A DNA stretch of 32,544 bases, taken from positions 1-32,544 of the forward strand of contig CAIUPE010000131.1 in the NCBI GenBank assembly GCA_903900975.1, written 5' to 3'. Of this stretch, positions 1 to 6,807 are shown piece by piece. A program made the translations under genes and the position numbers. The notes under the pieces are model-generated. The model saw only the letters and a list, made by a program, of their open reading frames with translations, did no database searches and was not told the DNA's origin. The stretch is from an uncultured Hyphomicrobiales bacterium. GTDB taxonomy: Bacteria; Pseudomonadota; Alphaproteobacteria; Rhizobiales; Beijerinckiaceae. The first letter of the stretch is position 1, and each line of letters opens with the position of its first letter.

Positions 1-73
1 AATTGGCAGCCAGACCACGACTGATCGCTTCTCTTTCCTCGATACCGAGGCGACTATACTGCTTCTGTTTCAT
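1..73 (-). CDS. IS30-family transposase, N-terminal fragment cut by window edge
   Basis: Only the first 24 codons are inside the window. Read on the minus strand from the ATG at 73, the peptide begins MKQKQYSRLGIEEREAISRG. This resembles the opening of IS30-family transposases: a short basic leader, then the Y-S-x-L-x-x-E-E-R-x-x-I start of the HTH_38 DNA-binding domain. These enzymes use a DDE catalytic domain further downstream to cut and join element ends, but that part lies outside the window. The reading frame is open to the window edge, so intactness cannot be judged. The call rests on a short match to the family pattern. Confidence 0.6.
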   Translation of the reverse strand, partial: MKQKQYSRLGIEEREAISRGLAAN

Positions 74-112
74 GCGGAGCCCATATTAGCCCCGTTGCGT
101 TAGATTCCTGAA
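1..112 (-). mobile_element. End of an IS30-like insertion sequence (outer boundary approximate)
   Basis: The transposase start at 73 points inwards to the left, so the 5' terminal inverted repeat should lie a few tens of bases to its right. The stretch at about 88-112 (GTTGCGTTAGATTC followed by CTGAAACC) is the best candidate for this end. The matching left end and the target duplication are outside the window, so the boundary is a guess. To its right sits a single arm of the palindromic repeat that occurs elsewhere as a pair. Its partner arm is missing exactly where the element lies. Confidence 0.4.
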
Positions 113-148
113 ACCGCCATGTAAAAACGGTACCTTTTCTTTTACCAT

Positions 149-182
149 CAGCTGGGTTGCTTCGCATTCGCTCGCCATGACG
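149..182 (-). repeat. Single arm of the REP-like palindromic repeat
   Basis: The core CTGGGTTGCTTCG followed by CGCTCGCCATGACG matches the right-hand arms at 9276-9310, 10151-10186 and 32006-32042. The sequence just to its left (TACC, T-rich, then ACCATCAGCT) also resembles the spacer of the pair at 10065-10186. Unlike the other loci, no left arm is present. The left side is occupied by the IS30-like end. Confidence 0.6.
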
Positions 183-208
183 ATATAGAATACGTAATGA
201 CGGATCTA

Positions 209-1210
209 TTAACCCAGCGAGCTTCGCACATTCTCGAAAAACTGTGTCGTAGACCGCTCAAACGAATAGCCCGCGGCAAAATTGCGGCAGCGCTCGCGCG
301 ATAGGTCCAGCGCGGCGCGTGCTGCCAGCGCCAAATCCTCATCCAGCCGCCCCACATCGCCAGTCGCGATATCGGCCAACAGACCCTCGCCCGGAAAGGA
401 CGCAATCGGCACGCCTGAGGCGAGCGCTTCCAGCAGCACCAGTCCAAAGGTTTCCGTCCGGCTTGGAAACACAAACACATCGGCAGATGCATAGATCGCC
501 GCCAGCTCCTCGCCAAACCGTGCGCCTAGAAAGCGCGCTTCCGGATAGGTCGCTTCGAGCCGTGCCCGATCCGGTCCATCGCCCACCATGACTTTGGTGC
601 CCGGCAGATCGAGCTTCAAAAAGGCATCGAGATTTTTCTCGACCGCCAAGCGCGCGACGCACAAAAAGATCGGGCCCGGAAAATCAAACGCTTTTTCCTC
701 GCGTGGCCGGTAGAGCTCCATATCCACCCCGCGCGACCACAGCATAAGGTTGCGAAACCCAGCCTCGCGCAATTCGCTGGCCAAAGCTTCAGTCGCTACC
801 ATCACGCCATCGCCGCCATTATGGAACAGCCGCAACAGCGCATAAGTGAGCCGCTCCGGCACCGGCAAACGCGCCGCGACATATTGCGGATAGCGTGTGT
901 GATAGCACGTGGTGAAGGGAATTTTACGCGTCCGGCAATAGCGCCGCGCCAACAGGCCCAAAGGCCCCTCCGTCGCAATATGAATGGCATCGGCTTTAGC
1001 CGCCTCGATCATCCTTGCCAGCGCGCGGGGCCGGGCAAAGGACAGCCTGATCTCGCGATAGCCAGGCATAGGGAGTGTCCTGAAGCGTTCGGGAGTGAGA
1101 AAAACGATCTCGTCACCGAGCCGGCGCGCTTCCGCCTCCAGCTGCTCAAGCGATCGGACCACCCCATTCACTTGTGGCCGCCAAGCGTCGGTAACGACGA
1201 GAATACGCAT
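209..1210 (-). CDS. agt: GT4 glycosyltransferase, probable Agt-type diacylglycerol glycosyltransferase
   Basis: This 333-residue GT-B enzyme has the usual GT4 parts. The N-terminal Rossmann half opens with RILVVTDAWRPQVNGVVRSL (acceptor side). The C-terminal donor half carries ETFGLVLLEALASGVP, the E-x7-E nucleotide-sugar motif. Its ATG at 1210 overlaps the plcP stop in a TGATG junction, so translation is probably coupled. In rhizobia, Agrobacterium and marine heterotrophic bacteria, a GT4 enzyme next to the phospholipase C PlcP (Agt) makes glucosyl- or glucuronosyl-diacylglycerol from the diacylglycerol PlcP releases when phosphate is scarce. That function is assigned here from the pairing and the family. 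Sugar specificity cannot be read from the sequence. It would act at the cytoplasmic face of the inner membrane. Confidence 0.8.
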   Translation of the reverse strand: MRILVVTDAWRPQVNGVVRSLEQLEAEARRLGDEIVFLTPERFRTLPMPGYREIRLSFARPRALARMIEAAKADAIHIATEGPLGLLARRYCRTRKIPFTTCYHTRYPQYVAARLPVPERLTYALLRLFHNGGDGVMVATEALASELREAGFRNLMLWSRGVDMELYRPREEKAFDFPGPIFLCVARLAVEKNLDAFLKLDLPGTKVMVGDGPDRARLEATYPEARFLGARFGEELAAIYASADVFVFPSRTETFGLVLLEALASGVPIASFPGEGLLADIATGDVGRLDEDLALAARAALDLSRERCRNFAAGYSFERSTTQFFENVRSSLG

Positions 1211-2013
1211 CAGGCTGCCGATCGTATCCGCACGCTGTCGAGATCCACCACACCGTCGACATCCAAAATCGACGTCCAGCGGATGATTTCCAGCGCTCCA
1301 GTGGCATCCTCGACCAGCGCAGTGCAGCTATCCACCCAATCGCCCGTGTTGACATAGAGGCACTCGCCCATCTGGCGCATCATGGGGGCATGGATATGGC
1401 CGCAGATCACGCCATGCACATCGGACTTCTTGGCATCGTTTACGACTGCGCTCTCAAAGGCCCCGATGAAATTAACCGCGCGCTTTACCTTCTGCTTGCT
1501 CCAGCCAGAAAATGACCAATAGGGCAAACCCATTCGGCGGCGAAACCAGCCAATCGCGAGATTAAGTCCAATCGCTATATCGTAGGCCCAATCACCTAAA
1601 TGGGCGAGCCATTTCACATTGCGCACCACAACGTCAAATTTGTCGCCATGCAGAATGAGCATGCGCTTGCCGTCGGCAGTCTCAAAAATATCCTCTTCAA
1701 GAACTTCCACGCCACCGAAGGTATGGCCAACATAATCGCGCAAAAACTCGTCGTGATTGCCGGGAATGTAAATCATCCGCGTGCCTTTACGCACTTTGCG
1801 CAATAGCTTTTGCACGACGTCATTATGAGCCTGCGGCCAATACCAAGCGGCCTTAAGCCGCCAGCCATCAATGATATCGCCGACAAGATATATCGTCTCG
1901 GCTTCGACATGCTTCAAGAAATCAAGCAAAAGCTCGGCCTGACACCCTTTGGTGCCGAGATGCACGTCGGATAAAAACAACGTGCGAACCTTACGAATCC
2001 CAACCGCTTTCAA
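1210..2013 (-). CDS. plcP: PlcP-type phospholipase C (calcineurin-like metallophosphoesterase)
   Basis: The 267-residue protein has the binuclear-metal phosphoesterase motifs in order: FLSDVHLGT (D-x-H), VGDIIDGW (GD), PGNHDEF (GNHD), HGDKFD (H) and CGHIHAP (GHxH). It is related to LpxH (UDP-diacylglucosamine diphosphatase). The DVHLGT/GDIIDGW/YWPQAHNDV pattern and the coupled GT4 gene fit PlcP, the phosphate-starvation enzyme that cleaves phosphatidylcholine and phosphatidylethanolamine to diacylglycerol. The start is TTG, supported by GGGGAG 8-10 bases upstream. There is no signal peptide. A direct repeat resembling a PHO box lies about 50 bases upstream of the start. General annotation as a UDP-2,3-diacylglucosamine diphosphatase is the main alternative, but the neighbours argue against lipid A synthesis. 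Confidence 0.85.
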   Translation of the reverse strand: MKAVGIRKVRTLFLSDVHLGTKGCQAELLLDFLKHVEAETIYLVGDIIDGWRLKAAWYWPQAHNDVVQKLLRKVRKGTRMIYIPGNHDEFLRDYVGHTFGGVEVLEEDIFETADGKRMLILHGDKFDVVVRNVKWLAHLGDWAYDIAIGLNLAIGWFRRRMGLPYWSFSGWSKQKVKRAVNFIGAFESAVVNDAKKSDVHGVICGHIHAPMMRQMGECLYVNTGDWVDSCTALVEDATGALEIIRWTSILDVDGVVDLDSVRIRSAA

Positions 2014-2061
2014 GGCTTGTCTCCCCGACGAATCAATTCAGCATTACATGCAATCAAGGAA

Positions 2062-2079
2062 TTGACGGCATTATGACAC
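2062..2079 (-). promoter_or_regulatory. PHO-box-like direct repeat upstream of plcP
   Basis: On the minus strand the sequence reads GTGTCAT-AATG-CCGTCAA. This is two 7-base units spaced 11 bases start to start, matching the PhoB site CTGTCAT-N4-CTGTCA(T/C) at 11 of 14 positions. It lies 49 bases upstream of the plcP TTG start. PhoB control of plcP is known in Sinorhizobium. A site here is inferred from pattern matching by eye. Confidence 0.42.
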
Positions 2080-2130
2080 AGCGTCACAAACCCGCGTCAT
2101 TTGGGCAAATCGTGACAAAAAAAGCAGCGG

Positions 2131-2949
2131 TCAGCTCGACCAATTCTGTTTGAACTCGCCATACAGCGTCAGCCCCCCGCAGGCATATAACGTTTGTCCG
2201 GTGATATACGACGCATCGTCAGACGCAAGAAATGCAAACGCCTTCGCCATTTCCTCAGACGTTGCGGCCCGCCCCATAGGAATATGGCTTTCAACCGAGC
2301 GTTTAGCCGCCTCATCATTGCGCCAAGCATCGTTTATACTGGTCAGCACCGCGCCCGGGCCCACGGCATTCACCCTTATGCCACGATCTGCAAATTCCAG
2401 CGCCAACGTGCGGGTCATATTGCCAAGCCCGCCTTTGCTCACGGAATACGCCAAAAAGCCGGGCTTCGGAATAATCTCATGCACGCTGGTGGTGTTCACA
2501 ATCACGCCGCCACCGGAACGCGACAGGAAATGCGCAATCGCATGCTCGGCGCAATAGGCCTGCCCCAATACGTTGACGGCAATAATGCGCTCAAAAGTTG
2601 CCGCATCAAATCCATCACCGGGCGTCTCCGCTTGGATACCGGCATTATTGACCAGAATATCAAGCCGCCCCCATGTGGCGACCAACTGGTCGATCATCGC
2701 TTTGACATCGTCGACTTTAGCTACATCAGCAGGTGCGTTGCGATGCGCCTTGGTTCCAAAGCCTGCGTTTTGACTGATCGAAGCCAAGCTCGTTAACGTC
2801 AGCTCAGCCTCGGCCTCATCTTTATAATGATTGATCGCAACGGTGCCGCCCTCAGCGGCGAAGGCTTCCGCCACCGCGCGGCCAATGCCGCGTGATCCAC
2901 CCGTTACAACCGCAAATTGTCCGTCAAACCGATGCCTAGAAGATGTCAA
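2131..2949 (-). CDS. SDR-family oxidoreductase, glucose 1-dehydrogenase-like
   Basis: This 272-residue classical short-chain dehydrogenase has the NAD(P)-binding TGGSRGIG near residue 16, NNAG in the middle, the catalytic Ser in NTTSVHE and the YSVSK active site. It ends in GGLTLYGEF. The SVHE, GPGA..TSIN, IPMGR and GGxTLY segments resemble Bacillus-type glucose 1-dehydrogenases, which oxidise glucose to gluconolactone. SDR substrate assignments from sequence are weak. The start is TTG with GGAGG five bases upstream, 18 bases after the msrQ stop, so it is probably the last gene of the msrP-msrQ transcript. With the KDG-kinase-like gene upstream, a sugar-acid catabolic role is possible but speculative. 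Confidence 0.8.
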   Translation of the reverse strand: MTSSRHRFDGQFAVVTGGSRGIGRAVAEAFAAEGGTVAINHYKDEAEAELTLTSLASISQNAGFGTKAHRNAPADVAKVDDVKAMIDQLVATWGRLDILVNNAGIQAETPGDGFDAATFERIIAVNVLGQAYCAEHAIAHFLSRSGGGVIVNTTSVHEIIPKPGFLAYSVSKGGLGNMTRTLALEFADRGIRVNAVGPGAVLTSINDAWRNDEAAKRSVESHIPMGRAATSEEMAKAFAFLASDDASYITGQTLYACGGLTLYGEFKQNWSS

Positions 2950-2967
2950 AACTGCCTCCGTTCAGGA

Positions 2968-3591
2968 TCAAGCAGCAGCCCGAATCCGGCGGCCACCACG
3001 CTTTACGCCGCGATAGGCGAGAAGCACTGAGAGAACAAGGGCAAACACCAGCGGCCAGGTAATATCGCGCTTCACGAGCCACCAATAATGCACCACCCCC
3101 AGCACGGCGATGGGATAGATCGCCTTATGCAGCATGGCCCAACGCGCGCCACCCAAGCGCAACACCCAGCCCCGCGTCGAGGTAATCGCCAGCGGGATCA
3201 GCAAGACAAAGGCGGCAAACCCCACCAGAATATAAGGGCGTTTAACGATTTCCCGCGCCATGTCGCTAAAATCGAAAAGGCGGTCAAATCCGACATAGGC
3301 GAGAAAATGCAAACACGCATAACAGAACGCAAACAGTCCCAGCATCCGGCGGAATTTGATCAGATCATTCCAGCCGGTCAGCTTGCGCAGCGGGGTAATC
3401 GCCAACGTCATCAGCAGGAAATACAGCACCCAATCGCCGGTCTTGTGCAAAATCGTCTCTGCGGGGTTAGCCCCCAAACTGATCGGATCAGCCACAACGG
3501 CATAGATGATGAGTCCCCAAGGGATCAGCGCCGCGCCAAATACCAGCACCTTCAACAACGAAATCCAGCGCTTCGAAAGCGAGAGGGACAT
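2968..3591 (-). CDS. msrQ: MsrQ, heme-binding membrane subunit of the MsrPQ methionine sulfoxide reductase
   Basis: The 207-residue integral membrane protein has six hydrophobic segments (about residues 11-30, 50-64, 84-104, 118-136, 152-170, 173-192), with His in CLHFLAY, AMLHKAIYP and GVVHYWW as likely heme ligands. MsrQ passes electrons from the quinone pool or a flavin reductase to MsrP in the periplasm, which repairs oxidised methionines. It starts at ATG 3591 with GGAGGAG a few bases upstream, 14 bases after the msrP stop, so the two are co-transcribed in the usual P-then-Q order. Length and topology fit the family. Confidence 0.93.
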   Translation of the reverse strand: MSLSLSKRWISLLKVLVFGAALIPWGLIIYAVVADPISLGANPAETILHKTGDWVLYFLLMTLAITPLRKLTGWNDLIKFRRMLGLFAFCYACLHFLAYVGFDRLFDFSDMAREIVKRPYILVGFAAFVLLIPLAITSTRGWVLRLGGARWAMLHKAIYPIAVLGVVHYWWLVKRDITWPLVFALVLSVLLAYRGVKRGGRRIRAAA

Positions 3592-3605
3592 CGGCTCTCC
3601 TCCCG

Positions 3606-4550
3606 TTAAAAATTGGCCGCCAGATCCATACCGGTATAGAGCGATGCCACTTCTGCGCCATAGCCGTTGAATTTTTCTGTGGCACGGCTCGCGAAGAACG
3701 AAGGCAAAAGCCGCTCATGCTTCTGACTCCAGCGCGGATGATCCACGTCCGGGTTCACATTAGCGTAAAAGCCATATTCGGAGGCGCCCGCCGTCATCCA
3801 CGCCGTTTGCGGTTGCTCTTCGACAAAATCGATCCGCACGATGGATTTGGCGTTTTTAAAGCCGTATTTCCACGGCGTGACGATCCGCACCGGTGCACCA
3901 TTCTGGTTCGGTAGCGTTTCGCCGTACATGCCAAGCGTCAGGAAAGTAAGCGGATGCATCGCCTCATCCATCCGCAGCCCCTCAATATAGGGCCAATCGA
4001 GGACGCGACTGCGCACGCCCGGCATTTCCTCAGGCCGCGCCGCACTCGTAAATTTCACATATTTCGCCTTGGCCGTCGGCTCGACCAGCGCCGCAATCTT
4101 TGAAAACGACATGCCAACCCAAGGGATAACCATCGACCACGCCTCAACGCAGCGCATCCGGTAGATCCGCTCTTCAAGTTCCATCGCCAGCAAATCCTCA
4201 ATGCCAACAGTCCGAGGCTTTGCTACCGCGCCGCCAATCTCCACCGTCCAAGGCCTAACCTTGAGCGTCGAGGCATTATGGGCCGGATCGGCCTTTGAGG
4301 TGCCGAACTCGTAGTAATTATTGTAGGTCGTTGCCAATTCGCGCGCGGTCGGCTTATCGGTAAGAGCTGGCGCGAGGCCTGCAGAAAATTTCAGCGGCTC
4401 GATTCCTGAGGGAGCAGCAAAAGCCACCTCGCCAGTGGCCAAAACCGCACCCATGGCCAGCGCACCCCCCATAAAATGCCGCCGATTGAGATAGACGTCA
4501 CGCGGCGTGATCTCGGAACTCTTAGGTGTTGGAAACGAATATCGCGACAT
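3606..4550 (-). CDS. msrP: MsrP, periplasmic molybdopterin-dependent methionine sulfoxide reductase
   Basis: The 314-residue protein has a twin-arginine signal (NRRHFMGG at residues 22-29, then a hydrophobic stretch ending AFA), so it is exported folded with its molybdenum cofactor. The conserved block RMRCVEAWSMVIPW contains the Cys expected to ligate Mo, and the C-terminal NGAPVRIVTPWKYGFKNAKS segment is typical. It reduces both R and S methionine sulfoxide in periplasmic proteins, using MsrQ as electron donor. The frame is open further upstream, but the ATG at 4550 has GGAG eight bases before it and puts the Tat signal near the N-terminus, so it is preferred. The 70-base gap to the kinase gene stop holds a 6-bp hairpin (4594-4608) without a T-run. 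Confidence 0.95.
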   Translation of the reverse strand: MSRYSFPTPKSSEITPRDVYLNRRHFMGGALAMGAVLATGEVAFAAPSGIEPLKFSAGLAPALTDKPTARELATTYNNYYEFGTSKADPAHNASTLKVRPWTVEIGGAVAKPRTVGIEDLLAMELEERIYRMRCVEAWSMVIPWVGMSFSKIAALVEPTAKAKYVKFTSAARPEEMPGVRSRVLDWPYIEGLRMDEAMHPLTFLTLGMYGETLPNQNGAPVRIVTPWKYGFKNAKSIVRIDFVEEQPQTAWMTAGASEYGFYANVNPDVDHPRWSQKHERLLPSFFASRATEKFNGYGAEVASLYTGMDLAANF

Positions 4551-4639
4551 GGCAGCTCTCCAAAGGTAAAAGTTCAGGCGATCTTCATACTTCGCGTGCA
4601 ACGCACGCTTTGTTACATACGAACACGAACCAACCCAGT

Positions 4640-5569
4640 TCAGCCCTTGATAAACGCCTCAACCGCCGCACGCTTCGGAATAGGTGCTACGGCACCATAG
4701 CCTTGTGTCGATAATGCGGCGGCGGCATTCGCGTAAGCCGCAGCAGCAAACGGATCACGCACGCGCAACCACTCAGCCAGAAACGCGCCATCAAACGTAT
4801 CACCCGCGCCTGTTGCATCGACCGCCGTCACAACACGAGCAGGCACATGCTGCCGCTCGCCGGGTATTGCCACCATGGTACCATTTTTGCCCATGGTAAG
4901 GGCCACAATCTTGGCCCCTAACCCGAGATAAAAATCACAAATCGCTTCTGGTGTCGTCAAACCCGTCAATTGCTCGGCATCGTCCAACCCCGGCAAGGCA
5001 ATATCGCTCATGGCAACGGCTGCATGAATGACTGCCCGCGCCCGCTCAATCGGCCAGAGGCGCAAGCGCAGATTGGTGTCATAGCTGATGGCGCGCCCCG
5101 CAGCCTTTGCCCGCTTCATCGCCTCGAAAATCATATCGCAGGCCGAGGTTGAAATCGCCTGACTGATCCCCGAAACATGCAGCACTTTGGCGGATTCCAC
5201 GAGGCCATCTGGCACATGTCTAGGCCCGACAAGGCTTGCAGCGGAGCCCGCCCGATAATAGCTGAACGCATGGCCATCCGGCCCATGGGTGACGAAATAA
5301 ATGCCGGTGCGGGCATCGGGCTGCAACACCACATCGCTGCGTCCGACCTGTTCGCGGTCCCACAGCTCGATAAACTGATGGCCAAACGCATCATCGCCCA
5401 AATGGGTGAAATACGCCGTCCGCGCGCCTTGGCGGGCAGCGGCGACGATCGCATTCGATGTATCCCCGCCATGGCCGGGCCGGTAAACCGCTGATGCGCT
5501 TGAACGGTCTTCATTGAACTCAACCATCGGCTCGCCAATGGCTAAAATATCGATCTCGGAACGGGCCAC
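4640..5569 (-). CDS. kdgK: PfkB-family sugar kinase, 2-dehydro-3-deoxygluconate kinase-like
   Basis: This ribokinase/PfkB-fold enzyme begins IDILAIGEPMVEF, has GHGGDTSNAIVAAARQG (signature 1) and ends with VDATGAGDTFDGAFLAEW, the signature 2 anion hole with the catalytic Asp. These patterns and the YYRAGSAAS segment fit KDG kinase (ATP-dependent phosphorylation of 2-keto-3-deoxygluconate to KDPG). Other sugar kinases of the family are not excluded. Two starts are credible. GTG at 5569 has GAGGAG six bases upstream and gives the usual length of 309. ATG at 5653 has AAAGGAG seven bases upstream and adds a 28-residue leader. The shorter form is preferred because it leaves a 128-base divergent promoter region shared with hsp20. 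Confidence 0.8.
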   Translation of the reverse strand: MARSEIDILAIGEPMVEFNEDRSSASAVYRPGHGGDTSNAIVAAARQGARTAYFTHLGDDAFGHQFIELWDREQVGRSDVVLQPDARTGIYFVTHGPDGHAFSYYRAGSAASLVGPRHVPDGLVESAKVLHVSGISQAISTSACDMIFEAMKRAKAAGRAISYDTNLRLRLWPIERARAVIHAAVAMSDIALPGLDDAEQLTGLTTPEAICDFYLGLGAKIVALTMGKNGTMVAIPGERQHVPARVVTAVDATGAGDTFDGAFLAEWLRVRDPFAAAAYANAAAALSTQGYGAVAPIPKRAAVEAFIKG

Positions 5570-5589
5570 GCGGATCTCCTCAAACACGT

Positions 5590-5620
5590 CTTGCGCAATG
5601 CTGATGCGATGACCATATTT
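5590..5620 (+). promoter_or_regulatory. Candidate RpoH (sigma-32) promoter for hsp20
   Basis: CTTGCGC at 5590-5596, a 16-base gap, then CCATATTT at 5613-5620 resembles the heat-shock pattern CTTGAAA-N(13-17)-CCCATNT. It lies 77 bases upstream of the hsp20 start codon. The call is by eye only and has not been scored against background. Confidence 0.35.
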
Positions 5621-5697
5621 CATCCATGACCGCAAGGCCATGGAGTGCTGCATAAGCGGGCTCCTTTCCACGAAGTGCCAACACAAGGGCTTCGCCT

Positions 5698-6126
5698 ATG
5701 ACACGACTGACATCGCTTACCTCGCCGTTCCTGCTCGGCTTTGACGAGTTTGAACGGGCGCTCGAACGGGTCGCCAAAACGGCGTCCGATGGCTATCCGC
5801 CCTATAATATCGAGCGGTTGGCACCCGCGGGCGACGAGCCCGAACGGCTCCGGATTACGTTAGCGGTGGCAGGCTTCACACGCGATCAACTCGATGTGAC
5901 GCTGGAAGAAAAACAGCTCGTTATTCGCGGGCGGCAGATGGATGATAAATCGCGCATCTATCTGCATCGCGGCATCGCAGCACGCCAGTTCCAGCGTAGT
6001 TTTTTACTGGTCGATGGCATGGAAGTCTTGGGCGCGGACCTTTCAAACGGCCTTCTCTCGGTCGATCTCGCGCGGCCAGAACCGGATCGCGTGGTTCGGA
6101 AAATCGCCATCGTGGAACACGACTAA
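5698..6126 (+). CDS. Small heat shock protein, Hsp20/alpha-crystallin (IbpA-like)
   Basis: The 142-residue chaperone has an N-terminal FDEFERALER amphipathic stretch, then an alpha-crystallin domain from about residue 35 to 135, including LRITLAVAGFTRDQLDVTLE and the late motif ADLSNGLLSVDL (A-x3-N-G-x-L). It lacks a long C-terminal tail. Such proteins are ATP-independent holdases that coat unfolding proteins in the cytoplasm. The gene is followed after 30 bases by a DUF1150 gene, an arrangement common in alphaproteobacteria. A heat-shock-like promoter lies upstream. The start at 5698 has AAGGG about nine bases before it. I saw no convincing ROSE RNA thermometer. Confidence 0.93.
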   Translation: MTRLTSLTSPFLLGFDEFERALERVAKTASDGYPPYNIERLAPAGDEPERLRITLAVAGFTRDQLDVTLEEKQLVIRGRQMDDKSRIYLHRGIAARQFQRSFLLVDGMEVLGADLSNGLLSVDLARPEPDRVVRKIAIVEHD

Positions 6127-6156
6127 ACCAACACAGCACCGCTCAAGGAGGGTGAT

Positions 6157-6426
6157 ATGGGTATGATGACCAAGACCAACGAAATGGATTTCGAATTGAC
6201 ACCGCAGGAACTTGCAGCGTTGGGAGGCGGTAAAATCGCCTATCTCAAGCCCATTTTGTCCGACAAAATCGGTGAAATGTTCCCCGGCGCCCCAGAATTA
6301 GCGCCCGGCCTCAGCCTTTTCATGCTGTTAGCCGCCGATGGCTCGCCCATCATGATCACCGATTCAAAAGACGCGGCCATTGCCAATGCATGGGAGCACG
6401 ATCTCGAAACGGTCAGTTTGCATTGA
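6157..6426 (+). CDS. DUF1150 family protein
   Basis: This small 89-residue protein includes LTPQELAALGGGKIAYLKPI, SLFMLLAADGSPIMITDSKDAAIANA and a WEHDLETVSLH tail, the typical pattern of DUF1150. Members are confined largely to alphaproteobacteria and usually follow an hsp20 gene. No biochemical function is established to my knowledge. A start at 6157 is supported by AAGGAGG six bases upstream (ATG at 6163 or 6166 in the same frame would be less well spaced). It is probably co-transcribed with hsp20 and so may be stress-induced. The mid region is mixed hydrophobic with no membrane span or signal peptide. Confidence 0.85.
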   Translation: MGMMTKTNEMDFELTPQELAALGGGKIAYLKPILSDKIGEMFPGAPELAPGLSLFMLLAADGSPIMITDSKDAAIANAWEHDLETVSLH

Positions 6427-6452
6427 TGGTATAGGACAGCTCAAAGCGTCTA

Positions 6453-6492
6453 TTGATGGGAACGCTCAACTGAGCTATAATAGCCAAGTTGA
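6453..6492 (+). promoter_or_regulatory. Sigma-70 promoter with overlapping inverted repeats for the toxin-antitoxin pair
   Basis: TTGATG (6453-6458), a 17-base spacer and TATAAT (6476-6481) form a near-consensus promoter. The spacer ends in the palindrome GCTCA-AC-TGAGC (6464-6475), and TCAAC (6466-6470) is mirrored by GTTGA (6488-6492) across the -10 element. The antitoxin ATG follows at 6511. Repeats of this kind fit the autorepression by antitoxin or complex that is usual for Phd-type modules. Confidence 0.7.
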
Positions 6493-6510
6493 ACATTTAA
6501 AGAGCTCGTC

Positions 6511-6807
6511 ATGATTGTGATGTCATCTAAAGCGATCAAAGATCACTATGGTGTGTTTGCCGATGCAGCCCGTCGGGAGCCGGTTGTGCATACCAGTCAC
6601 GGTCGGCAAACATTAGTGACTATTTCCATCGATAAAGCCCGCGAAATACCCGAATTGCGTGACGCGATCAGCGGGACTGACCCGGCAAATAGGCAAAGTC
6701 GACTATCGCGCCTCTTGGCCTTAGGAGGCGCAGGAGCAGGACTTGTTGGCACGACCTCAGCAGAGGATCTGGCGGCTCGTAGTCGGCATTTCCGTGGCAA
6801 TGATTGA
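6511..6807 (+). CDS. Phd/YefM-type antitoxin
   Basis: The 98-residue protein starts IVMSSKAIKDHYGVFADAA and continues REPVVHTSHGRQTLVTIS, the Phd fold signature (a short DNA-binding N-terminal half with a 'prevent host death' helix and hairpin). The C-terminal half (from about residue 55) carries LLALGGAG followed by SAEDLAARSRHFRGND, the kind of flexible tail that wraps around a PIN toxin. Its stop overlaps the toxin start by eight bases, the standard antitoxin-first order. It probably represses its own promoter, which carries inverted repeats. The module has a strong private promoter and sits between unrelated housekeeping genes, which suggests acquisition by transfer. Confidence 0.85.
   Translation: MIVMSSKAIKDHYGVFADAARREPVVHTSHGRQTLVTISIDKAREIPELRDAISGTDPANRQSRLSRLLALGGAGAGLVGTTSAEDLAARSRHFRGND

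Noticed and set aside
5640-5697. ROSE-type RNA thermometer before hsp20
   Set aside because: I could not find the conserved anti-Shine-Dalgarno U(U/C)GCU pairing or a stacked hairpin near the start.
5654-5777. Small minus-strand open frame upstream of the kinase
   Set aside because: It overlaps the start of hsp20 on the opposite strand and has no family match or ribosome binding site.
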